A stretch of 64,000 bases of DNA from JACPPO01 sp965262505 (GCA_965262505.1 CBDHFM010000012.1:1-64000), one strand, 5' to 3'. Positions 46,189 to 54,157 are shown, counted from the first letter of the stretch. Numbers and translations are program-made. Notes: generated from the sequence alone by a model not told the origin.

Positions 46189-47307
46189 CTACCGGTGTAG
46201 CGCGACCATTTGCCCGCGCTCGCCGTCGAGGTATTCGGCCCAGTCGTCCATCAGCCGGCGGCGGCGCTCGAACAGGTCGGACCGCGCGTAGGCCGCTTCG
46301 GTCTGGTTCCCGACGACGTGGGCCAGCGCCGCCTCGACCACCTCGCGCGGATGGTTCGTCAGTTCGGCGGCCCAGTCCCGGAACGACGACCGGAACCCGT
46401 GCGGCACGGCGGCCACCTTCAGGTTCTGCAAGAGCCGCGGCAGCCGCGTGATGCTGATCGGCTTGCCGCCCTGGCTCGGAAACACGAACGGACCGCGCCC
46501 GTCGCCGAGCCTTCGCGCGATGGTGAGAATCTCCGCTGCGCGCCCGGTGAGCGGAATCCGGTGCTCACGCTTGGACTTCATGCGCCTCGCAGGAATGGTC
46601 CACACGCGGGCCGGCCGATCAATCTCAACCCACCGTGCGCCGCGCACTTCCCCCGACCGCGCGGCCGTGAGCACGAGGAACTCGAACACCAGCTTGACGG
46701 CCGGCGTGGCCCCCGACGCGCACACCGTCTCGACCGCCGCCGCCACGTCGCGATAGGGCAGCGCCCGCATGTGCTGGACGATATCCTGCTGCGGGCCGAG
46801 GACCTTCCCGAGCCGGTCGCACGGATTGTCGTCGCGCACGTGCATCGCGACCGCCCACTCCATCACGGCGTAGATACGCTGGCGAATGCGCCGCGCGGTC
46901 TCCGGTCGGACGTGCCAGACCCGCCGGAGCGTCTCGAGGATGTCAGCGCTCGTCACGTCGCACACCGGTACGTCACCGATATGCGGGAGCACGTGTCGCC
47001 TCAGGCTCGACAGCCAGTCCTGCGCATGCTGAGGATGGCGCCAGCCAGCGCGCTTGTCGTGCCAGACCCGCTCGGCGGCGACGGCGAAGGTCGGTATCCC
47101 TTCGGTCCGCACCCTACCGGTCAGCGGATTACCACCCTCGCGGGCCAGCTTGCGGTTGGCGAACGCCTTCTCGCGCGCTTCGGCGAGCGAGACGAGCGGA
47201 AACCCGCCGAGTCCCAGCTCGCGCCGCCGGCCCAGGATCATGAGCCGTTGGACCCAGCTCCGCGCACCAGTGGGTTGTACTTGGATATACAGGCCGTTGC
47301 CATCACA
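46189..47307 (-). pseudogene. tyrosine recombinase lacking N-terminus, module C
   Basis: Begins with CDGNGLYIQVQPTGARSW and continues intact through LTAARSGEVRGARW, PHGFRSSFRDW and AAYARSDLFERR to its stop. The first ~32 codons and start are missing but are found on the plus strand at 48805-48907, ending with the identical codons for Cys-Asp-Gly. Inverting 47301-48907 restores a full gene. It converges on virD4. Confidence 0.87.
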
Positions 47308-47314
47308 GCTACGG
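47294..47314 (-). repeat. candidate crossover site, module C left
   Basis: Minus strand: arm CCGTAGC, spacer TGTGATG, arm GCAACGG. The spacer is identical to that at 48901-48907. Confidence 0.62.
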
Positions 47315-47369
47315 ATATCATGAGTCCATTAGTATCAATTGCTGTGCATTTAATACCGTAACTATCTTA

Positions 47370-47387
47370 GTAATAAATAGTTATTAC
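47370..47387. promoter_or_regulatory. palindromic operator candidate upstream of recombinase
   Basis: GTAATAAATAGTTATTAC, arms of seven bases around ATAG. Confidence 0.6.
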
Positions 47388-47443
47388 ACAGTTAACGAAA
47401 CGGTTTCTGGTTTTAACGTCCCACACAATCCTGATAGTTCTGC

Positions 47444-47451
47444 TATATAAT
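47444..47451 (+). promoter_or_regulatory. -10 box of recombinase gene
   Basis: TATATAAT six bases before the ATG at 47458; a leaderless or nearly leaderless transcript is implied. Confidence 0.5.
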
Positions 47452-47457
47452 GGATGA

Positions 47458-48705
47458 ATGAATAGGGCGACCCCCACGGCAACTCCGCCGCGAAGAACCA
47501 AGCCCCGAGGCCGCCATCCCGACAAGGCGCTCTCGGCGGCGTTCGTGCGTGCCGCAGGGCCTGGGCGCTACTGTGACGGCCAAGGATTGTATCTCTTCGT
47601 CCAGCCGTCCGGGACCAGGAGCTGGGTCCAGCGGCTCGTCGTCCGCGGCCAGCGCCAGGAGATGGGACTCGGCGGCATCGCGCTGGTGCCGCTCGCTGAA
47701 GCGCGCGAGAAGGCGCGCGCCAACCGCAAGCTGGCCCGCGAGGGCGGCGACCCGCTCGCCGAGAAGCGCCGGGCCGAGCGCACGCCGACGTTCGCCGACG
47801 CGGCCCGGCAGGTTGTGGCGCAGAAACGGGCCGGCTGGCGCCACGGCCGGCACCCGCAGAGCTGGCTGGCGAGCCTGGAGCGCTACGCCTTCCCCCGCAT
47901 CGGCACGCGCCTGATCTCCGAGGTGACGAGCGCGGATGTCCTGGAGATCCTCACCCCCATCTGGCACGCGAAGGCGCAGACCGCGCGGCGCGTACGCCAG
48001 CGCATCCGGGCGGTGTTGGAGTGGGCCGTGGCCATGGAGTTACGCGTGGACAACCCCTGTGACCGCATCGGGCCGGTCCTGGGACCACAGCAGGCGCCGG
48101 TGGAGCACATGCGGGCGTTGCCGCACCACGACGTGCCGGCCGCCGTCGCAGCGGTGCGGGCATCAGCGGCAGCTCCTGCCGCCACGCTGGCGTGCGAGTG
48201 GCTCGTGTTGACCGCCGCGCGGTGGGGCGAGGTGCGCGGGGCCGAGTGGGCCGAGATCGACACGGCCGGCCGCGTGTGGACCATCCCGGCCGCGCGGATG
48301 AAGGCGAAGCGCCCGCACCGGGTGCCGCTGTCCCGCCGCACCGTGGAGATTCTCGAGGCGGCGCGGACGCTCGTCGATGGCCGGAGCCTGCTGGTGTTCC
48401 CCGGCAGTGACGGGGCGCCGCTCCCTGAAAAGGCGCTACGGCGGCTGCTCCAGAATCAGCAGATCGCGGCCGTGCCGCACGGCTTCCGGTCCACCTTTCG
48501 AGACTGGGCCGCCGAGGAAACGAATCACCCACGCGAAGCGATCGAGGCGGCGCTGGCCCACATGGTGCAGAATCAGGTCGAGGCGGCGTACGCGCGATCG
48601 GACCTGTTCGAGCGCCGGCGGCGGCTGATGGACGACTGGGCGGCGGCGGTCAGCCAGCACCCAGTGTCCAGCAGCAGCGACGGCAGGCCGTACGCGACGA
48701 CATGA
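47458..48705 (+). CDS. P4-type tyrosine recombinase, intact (module C)
   Basis: 415 residues, close relative of 25697-26959. The catalytic set is LTAARWGEVRGAEW, PHGFRSTFRDW, EAALAHMVQ and AAYARSDLFERR. Located inside the segment bounded by the module C crossover candidates. It is preceded by a palindromic operator and by a -10 box almost touching the start codon. As the only complete recombinase of this module it is a candidate for catalysing the inversion or the element's integration. Confidence 0.93.
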   Translation: MNRATPTATPPRRTKPRGRHPDKALSAAFVRAAGPGRYCDGQGLYLFVQPSGTRSWVQRLVVRGQRQEMGLGGIALVPLAEAREKARANRKLAREGGDPLAEKRRAERTPTFADAARQVVAQKRAGWRHGRHPQSWLASLERYAFPRIGTRLISEVTSADVLEILTPIWHAKAQTARRVRQRIRAVLEWAVAMELRVDNPCDRIGPVLGPQQAPVEHMRALPHHDVPAAVAAVRASAAAPAATLACEWLVLTAARWGEVRGAEWAEIDTAGRVWTIPAARMKAKRPHRVPLSRRTVEILEAARTLVDGRSLLVFPGSDGAPLPEKALRRLLQNQQIAAVPHGFRSTFRDWAAEETNHPREAIEAALAHMVQNQVEAAYARSDLFERRRRLMDDWAAAVSQHPVSSSSDGRPYATT

Positions 48706-48804
48706 CAGCCGCTGGCGTGCTGTGGCGAGTATCAATGCGGAGCCGTGCCGCCCGACTGGCTCTGACCGTGTCCACGAACCGACGGTGAATCTCTGGAGGG
48801 AATC

Positions 48805-48939
48805 ATGCTACACGCGCTGCGCAGCACGCCCCAGCCCAGCTGGCCGGAACGCGCGCTCTCGAACGCCTTCGTCCGAAATGTCGCCCAGGCCGGCCGCTAC
48901 TGTGATGGGGATAGCGAGCAGCTGGCAAGTGGTTCATAA
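48805..48939 (+). pseudogene. recombinase N-terminal fragment, module C
   Basis: 44 residues (MLHALRSTPQPSWPERALSN, then AFVRNVAQAGRYCDG) with a GGAGGG ribosome site. Homology stops at the crossover spacer. Complements 46189-47307. Confidence 0.85.
48894..48914 (+). repeat. candidate crossover site, module C right
   Basis: CCGCTAC arm, TGTGATG spacer, GGGATAG. Confidence 0.6.
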
Positions 48940-48973
48940 CACGACGCTTCCCGGCAGCGTACCGCACCCGCTT

Positions 48974-49036
48974 CCCTCGACGTACCCCTCATCCTCAACA
49001 GGAACGTAGCGGACCGCGGTGGCCGTCCGCGGACGG
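48974..49036 (+). repeat. right-flank motif of module C
   Basis: A 42-bp motif starting 73 bases after the crossover spacer start, six bases, then GCCGTCCGCGGACGG. Confidence 0.7.
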
Positions 49037-49185
49037 CCGGCAACGACATCCACACGAACACCCCTGAGTCGGGCAGTATCCGGCCCAGGCCCGCTGACGC
49101 CTGGCGCCAGTACGGCGACGAGCGCCGACTCCCGTCGGCCGACCTCAGACGCAACCGCGCGCCGCGGCCAGGCGCCGGCGAACGC

Positions 49186-49232
49186 TACCCCTCAAGATAC
49201 CCCTCACTGCCTCGCGGATGCCCCTGGACTCT
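49186..49232 (+). repeat. paired 9-bp words, left of surface gene C
   Basis: TACCCCTCA, three bases, TACCCCTCA, ten bases, GATGCCCCTGGACTCT. Similar words occur at 39454-39474. Confidence 0.72.
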
Positions 49233-49420
49233 CCCGGACGGCTTCATGCGCTCCTGGATCCGGATGTGGCGCTGGAGCGACCACGGAGCAGCCGATCTCC
49301 ATGAGCCGACCAGAACCGGACAGAGGACGAGCTGACCAGCACGGCGGGACCGCCGGGGACACCCGCGGCACCAGCAGGACCCAAGCTGCGGAATCAATGC
49401 GGTGGGTCGTGGCTCCGAAC

Positions 49421-49458
49421 AAAAAAAAGGCGAGCGGACACCGAAGGTGCCGCTCGCC
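49421..49458 (-). terminator. Rho-independent terminator of surface gene C
   Basis: Same stem (GGCGAGCGG...CCGCTCGCC) and T run on the minus strand as in A. Confidence 0.9.
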
Positions 49459-49500
49459 GAAAAATCGCCGGGCACGAGCTGTGAGCACCGTTCCACGACC

Positions 49501-51458
49501 AGAACACTCGGGGACGCTCAGAAAAGCAAAGTGGAGATCCGGCGCAAACGCGCCGGGTCCCCCCCCTGCCCGATTACCCCCCCGGGCTCTCAGGAACGAT
49601 GGGCTCGACTAGCCCTGACTCTGACTCCGCCGCCGAAACAGCTGCCGCGCGCCGCCACCCATCAGGCCCAGCCCGAGCAGCCACTGCGCAATCAACGGTA
49701 GCGCTGGCACTGGCTCCGGCACCACCGGCTCCGCCTCTATGACCATCACGGGGAACGTGATTTCGGCGACGTTGGAGACCGTCTGACTTGGGATGAACGA
49801 GGGCGACGCCATTCGTGCCGTCGCGGTGACGGTGACCTTGGACTCGCCAGTCATATCCGATGACGCGGTGAGTGTGATGCGGTCGCCAGACGCTGACGCG
49901 CTGATCGAGTCGCCTTCCACCGAGGCGCCGAAGCTGGCGGTGTAGCCCTCAGCCTTATCGAACAGATCGTCCGTCATGATCATGACGACAGACCCCGGGG
50001 CCACGGCGTCACCGACCGCCATCATGATCGCCTCGTACGCATCGTCCTTCACTGAAACCAGCGGCGCCGTCGTGTCCGTGACATTAATCGAGAACGTCCC
50101 GCTGGAGGTCCCACTGCCGTACGCCTTGCCACTGGGATCCTTGCCACCAGTGACATCAAGGCTCACCATGAGCGTCTCCATGCCAATGTCCTCGTCAGGC
50201 ACCGCCTCGAGCGTGAACGGACCGACCACCATCTCGCCGTCGCGCCCCTCCTCGCCATCGAACACCTTCATATTGGTCGGCATGATCCTCGCGTCGAGCA
50301 CCTGGCTCCCGGAGAGGCTCGGCGTCACCGTGAAGTCCTCTTCGTCGAAGACGCGGTCGTCATCACCATCCTCGTTCACCACCGTGACGTATAGAAAGGC
50401 CTTCCCGCCCTCCTCCACCATGGTGACGACCGCGTCAGTTTCCTTGCCGTCCGCATCCGCGCCGTTCGCCTCGCCGGTGATGTCGGTCGGCAACTGGTGA
50501 ATATCGAGCACGGTGAGCGAATCGGAGGTGCCGACCGGATTGTTGCTCGCCACGGTTCCCGTGAGCGCGGTCAGCATGATGTCGTCGTCGGTTCTGTTCT
50601 CGTCGTTCCCCGGCGCCTTGACGCGGAGGACGTAGGACGCTTCTCCCGGGTTGTCCTCATCGCCGTCCCCCAGTATCAGCCCCATCCCAGGTATCGGAAC
50701 GTCGGCCGCGGCGGTATTGACATACATGACCGTGTAGCCCTTCGGGGCCCGCAGGAAGACCGGCACATGTTCCTGGGCGGGGAGGATGGGCTTCGCACTC
50801 AAGGTCACATTGAAGGTGCTGTCCTCCAAAACTTCGTCATCGGGCGTGGTCAGCTTGAACGTGTAGGTCTGCGTCTCGTCGTCAATGATCTTGCCGGTGG
50901 TGCTCGCTGTGCGCGCGTCCGTGTCACCGGTGATATCTCCGAGCACCATAAGCTCCGCGCGGATGGCGTATGCCTCATCGACCGCGTCCAGGTCGTCGTT
51001 CACGAGCAGCGTGATGGTCCCCGAGTCTTGGCCAACATTGATGGACACGGTCGGGCTCGCGAGAAGGAGATCCTTGGGGTTGACTTCATCGGAGTACTCG
51101 GCATTGCCCTTGCCGTTTGTGAGCTCGCCCGAGTCATTAACACCTAGCGTACTTGAAGCATCCGCCGTCGCTCCATGAGTCACTGTGACGGTAGCCGGGT
51201 CGTTACCTGTCACCTTGCCGGTGAGGGTCACCGTCACCGAGGTCGTGATGCCCTCGGCCACAGCGCCAGCGCTATTGGCCGCATCGACCTTCACTGACTT
51301 GATGCCGAGTGTTCCTTGCGCCAGCGTCGTCCCCGGGGACGCCGCCAGTAGTCCAGCCGCGGCCAGGGCCGTAAACCAGTAGCCCTTGCGCATAAAAGTT
51401 GATCTCGCTCCGTTCATGAGTGTCGCTCCTTTGAGACTAGGGGGTAACGGTTACTTCT
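49501..51458. repeat. 1958-bp duplication, copy C
   Basis: Matches 27853-29810 throughout, including the synonymous sites and the noncoding flanks. Confidence 0.92.
49609..51417 (-). CDS. PEP-CTERM-like surface protein C
   Basis: 602 residues, same sequence as the protein at 27961-29769: signal peptide, long acidic beta-rich body, and VPALP-helix-Arg tail. Because even silent positions agree, the duplication is recent, or the two copies are kept identical by conversion. The flanking elements differ on both sides except that the words at 51522-51542 (upstream of this gene) equal those at 27540-27560 (downstream of copy A). Confidence 0.85.
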   Translation of the reverse strand: MNGARSTFMRKGYWFTALAAAGLLAASPGTTLAQGTLGIKSVKVDAANSAGAVAEGITTSVTVTLTGKVTGNDPATVTVTHGATADASSTLGVNDSGELTNGKGNAEYSDEVNPKDLLLASPTVSINVGQDSGTITLLVNDDLDAVDEAYAIRAELMVLGDITGDTDARTASTTGKIIDDETQTYTFKLTTPDDEVLEDSTFNVTLSAKPILPAQEHVPVFLRAPKGYTVMYVNTAAADVPIPGMGLILGDGDEDNPGEASYVLRVKAPGNDENRTDDDIMLTALTGTVASNNPVGTSDSLTVLDIHQLPTDITGEANGADADGKETDAVVTMVEEGGKAFLYVTVVNEDGDDDRVFDEEDFTVTPSLSGSQVLDARIMPTNMKVFDGEEGRDGEMVVGPFTLEAVPDEDIGMETLMVSLDVTGGKDPSGKAYGSGTSSGTFSINVTDTTAPLVSVKDDAYEAIMMAVGDAVAPGSVVMIMTDDLFDKAEGYTASFGASVEGDSISASASGDRITLTASSDMTGESKVTVTATARMASPSFIPSQTVSNVAEITFPVMVIEAEPVVPEPVPALPLIAQWLLGLGLMGGGARQLFRRRSQSQG

Positions 51459-51587
51459 TCTGTAAACCTGATACGTGTAAGCCATTTGAAATGAATGATT
51501 TCTGCGGCTTGAATAGACCGGTTACCCACACCGTTACCCACACTTCGAGCCCGACGCCAGAGGACGACAAAAGCCGTTCGCGGACGC
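51444..51587 (+). repeat. upstream scaffold of surface gene C
   Basis: GTAACGGTTAC (51444), 114 variable bases with TTACCCACA twice (51522, 51534), then GCCGTTCGCGGACGC (51573). 129-base spacing conserved. Confidence 0.75.
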
Positions 51588-51889
51588 GAGCCGACCCTCA
51601 CGCCTGCCGCCACGCCTTGGCAGACGGAGGCTGGGCGCACAACGCCGGATAGACCCCGGCGCCCTACGGCACGCGGCCGTTACCGCATATCTGCTGGCCG
51701 TCGGTCGCCGACCGCCTCGACCTCGTTCTGGGCGGCGTGCGCCGCCGAGGAGGTGCTCACCGACAGGGAGGCAAGGGTTTTTCGTCGGGATCGGCTGGTG
51801 ATCGCGCCGCCCCTCACGGTGCACAACAGGGCCGATCAGGTCCTATTGCGTCCCAACGGGCCTCTTGATGTTTAGGTGGGTTATAAAGT
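51588..51889. other. noncoding, includes alpA leader copy 2
   Basis: No gene seen. From 51762 to 51949 the sequence repeats the alpA leader at 42136-42331. Confidence 0.7.
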
Positions 51890-51907
51890 GTAATAAATCT
51901 TTATTAC
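51890..51907. promoter_or_regulatory. palindromic operator candidate upstream of alpA
   Basis: GTAATAAATCTTTATTAC: perfect eight-base arms around TC. Confidence 0.65.
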
Positions 51908-51974
51908 ACAATAGTTTACAAGTTTCATGCACCGGGCTAGACTGTCGTGGAAGGCCACCACCCAGGGAGGAACC

Positions 51975-52247
51975 ATGACCATGAGATTGCTCACGCTCAG
52001 GGACGTAACAGCGATCACCTCGCTGTCGCGGTCAGCCGTCTACGCCATGATGGCCGAGTCCCGTTTCCCGAAGCCCATCCGCATCGGGAGCCGTGCGGTC
52101 CGCTGGGTCGAGCAGGAAGTGCTCGACTTCATCGCCAGCCGTCCCCGCGGCGGCTCCGAGCGGACCGCCGCGTCGCCGGGATGCACGGCGATCGCCTCAG
52201 GCGCCCGGAACGGCCTGCACGGCCGTCCTCGACTTCCCGATGCATGA
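51975..52247 (+). CDS. AlpA-family regulator, second copy
   Basis: 90 residues with the same MerR-like core as 42386-42586 (LLTLRDVTAITSLSRSAVYA, MMAESRFPKPIRIGSRAVRW) and a GGAGG ribosome site. The C-terminus carries ~25 extra residues of low complexity, because the stop found in the other copy is absent. This is probably an erosion of the 3' end at a recombination joint. Confidence 0.9.
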   Translation: MTMRLLTLRDVTAITSLSRSAVYAMMAESRFPKPIRIGSRAVRWVEQEVLDFIASRPRGGSERTAASPGCTAIASGARNGLHGRPRLPDA

Positions 52248-52355
52248 CGCGAGGCCGGCACGCGTTAACCGGTCCACGAGTGCCGAACGACCCCGACCCA
52301 TGCACACGGCACACCCTCGCTCCAGGCACCCCGTACGACCTCGGGCCACAGCACC

Positions 52356-52392
52356 AGTCCTCCTCACGCAAAGGTCCGCGCGGCCCACTTGT
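52356..52392. repeat. scrap of repressor 3' end
   Basis: CTCCTCACGCAAAGGTCCGC and the following GCGGCCCACTTG repeat the 3' end of the repressor genes (11418-11452, 53440-53475). They mark a recombination joint. Confidence 0.7.
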
Positions 52393-52680
52393 ACGAGCAC
52401 GGCTGGATCCGACCGGATGATGACCCGGCGCGGGCCAGGGTGCAGCAGCCCTGGCACTGCGCGTACGTCGAGGCGGCGCGGCGGCGGGTCGGGCTCGCGC
52501 GAGTGGTCGCCCCGCGTGACTTGATCCAGGACGACCTGTTGCGGTGCGTCGCGCGCGGCGCGGTGGCCTTGATCGGACGGCAGGAGGCGATTCTTGTGTT
52601 GTGGGACCGAACGGAAGACGGTTTGGTGCTGCGCGAGACTATAGCCACGTCGGCGTCTGATCGCGACGCTGTTTATTCGA
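52389..52680 (+). pseudogene. hypothetical reading-frame fragment
   Basis: Opens without a proper start after the repressor scrap: YEHGWIRPDDDPARARVQQP, then AYVEAARRRVGLARVVAPRD and ILVLWDRTEDGLVLRETIAT. Codon use looks coding, but the frame runs into the antisense of the MazF gene. Not recognised; a 5'- and probably 3'-truncated gene. The part after 52575 is also present at 10552. Confidence 0.4.
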
Positions 52681-53005
52681 GGATGGTGGCGAGGCGATCC
52701 AGAACATCATCCATGATGTGCGCGGGAACGGTTTCGAGGCGCTTCCCCGTCCGGGCACCGAGATCGAGGGCGCGGGGCTGGTCGCAGCGGATCACGCCGC
52801 TCGTTCGGGTGCCTGCGCCCTCAAGAGACACTGTGAAGCCACGCCGACGAGCGAAGCTCCCCCCCGTGGTGATGGGCAGGACGACCGGCGTCCCGGTCAG
52901 CGTATTGAACGCGGCGGGGGACACGATCAGTACCGGCCGGGTCCCCTGTTGTTCATGGCCGGCCGTGGGATCAAGGCTGACAAGCCAGATGTCGCCTCGC
53001 TTCAC
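52673..53005 (-). CDS. MazF/PemK-family toxin, copy 2
   Basis: 110 residues, differing from copy 1 at a handful of positions (for example LTGTPV here and LTETPV there). GTG start overlapping the antitoxin stop by one base. Predicted mRNA endoribonuclease stabilising the conjugative element that follows. Confidence 0.9.
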   Translation of the reverse strand: MKRGDIWLVSLDPTAGHEQQGTRPVLIVSPAAFNTLTGTPVVLPITTGGSFARRRGFTVSLEGAGTRTSGVIRCDQPRALDLGARTGKRLETVPAHIMDDVLDRLATILE

Positions 53006-53262
53006 TACAACAGCTCGTTGCCGACCGGCTTGCCATCAATCCAGTCACGATCCTCGGCGGACAGGGTCGCGGTCTCGTCGCATTGTGCCAGCAGCTCATC
53101 AAGTGAGTAGCGACGACGCACCTTGGGCACGATGATGAGGCGATCGTTCTCCACAGCGATCTCCACCTTGGCCCCGACCCCGAGCTTCAGGAGGTTCAGA
53201 AGAGCCGGGGGCACTGCGAGCATGACGGAACCGCCGACCTTGCGCAGGTTGGTTGTATGCAT
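53005..53262 (-). CDS. MazE/ChpS-type antitoxin, copy 2
   Basis: 85 residues (MHTTNLRKVGGSVMLAVPPA), AbrB-like. It precedes and is coupled to the toxin. Differs from copy 1 near the C-terminus (DWIDGKPVG versus DWINAKPVG), within the toxin-wrapping tail. Confidence 0.88.
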   Translation of the reverse strand: MHTTNLRKVGGSVMLAVPPALLNLLKLGVGAKVEIAVENDRLIIVPKVRRRYSLDELLAQCDETATLSAEDRDWIDGKPVGNELL

Positions 53263-53446
53263 GGACGTGTTAATTATTATACATACATATAACTGACTAG
53301 GCCTGCACCGCAAGTTCCACTGAATCGTAGGCTCTGGATGAAGCCGCCCCCTGGTGATCGGGCGGGTGCGGTGATCGCGTTCTCAGCGTCGGCGTCGGTC
53401 CGAAGGTTGTCGATGTCGCTGACGAGAGCACTCCTCGGACTCCTCC

Positions 53447-54157
53447 TCACGCAAAGGTCCGCGCGGCCCACTTGACCTCCCCGACGACGACCGCGTCAGG
53501 CGGCCAGGGCCGCATAGGCCAGACGTGCGTGTTGGGATTGTCGCTGACGAGTTGCCAGGCGCCTGACGCGTCCCGGCCGGCGCGCTTGACGACGAGGCCG
53601 TCGTCGGTGCGAACGACGAAGAGGTGTCCGACGCGGCGGCGCCGGCTGGCGTGGTTGACGAGGATCGAGCAGCCGTCGACCAGCGTCGGTTCCATCGACT
53701 CGCCGCTGACCTGGATGATGCGGCAGGTGCGGGCGACCAAGCCGTGGCGAGCGAGCCACGCCCGGCGAAACTTGATACGCCCGGTCACGCGCTCATGGTC
53801 GACGACGGCGCCGTCGCCGGCGGCCGAGGCCAGTTCGGAGACGCCGACGTAGTCGCCGTCATCGAAAGCTGTGGCGCGCGCGCGTGGGTCATCGAGGGTC
53901 TGTCCGGCCGTCGCGGCCGTGAGGGCGCGGAGGAGTTGATCGGCGGGTCTCGGGTCGTCGGTGAGTCCGTGCAGGTAGTCGGTCGACACGTCGAGCGCCC
54001 GGGCGGCCGTGGCGAGCTTGTCGAGCGCCCAGCCGGACTTGCCGCGCTCGACCATCGAGATCGCCTCTCTGGTGTTGACGGTTTTGGCGGCGAGCTGCCG
54101 CTGGGTGACGCCCCGCAAGGTGCGCGCATCGCGCAGCCGCTGTCCCATGAGGCTCAC
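53447..54157 (-). CDS. LexA/CI-like repressor, copy 2
   Basis: 236 residues with an N-terminal XRE HTH and a C-terminal S24 fold (Ser154, Lys191). Almost identical to 11424-12134. Here the divergent Cro-like gene at 54222 is intact, so this is the likely working switch controlling the downstream ardC and virB genes; induction through SOS-type self-cleavage is expected from the family. Confidence 0.92.
   Translation of the reverse strand: MSLMGQRLRDARTLRGVTQRQLAAKTVNTREAISMVERGKSGWALDKLATAARALDVSTDYLHGLTDDPRPADQLLRALTAATAGQTLDDPRARATAFDDGDYVGVSELASAAGDGAVVDHERVTGRIKFRRAWLARHGLVARTCRIIQVSGESMEPTLVDGCSILVNHASRRRRVGHLFVVRTDDGLVVKRAGRDASGAWQLVSDNPNTHVWPMRPWPPDAVVVGEVKWAARTFA

Noticed and set aside
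25387..48939. Plain insertion of an element into a resident recombinase gene
   Set aside because: That would leave N- and C-terminal parts on the same strand; all three modules have them on opposite strands.
27853..51458. Diversity-generating retroelement acting on the surface genes
   Set aside because: No reverse transcriptase or template repeat was seen, and the differences are whole-segment replacements, not adenine-biased substitutions.
27054..51587. Integron cassette array with attC sites
   Set aside because: The recombinases are P4/DUF4102 type, not IntI; sites lack the R'-L' core structure and lie inside coding sequence.
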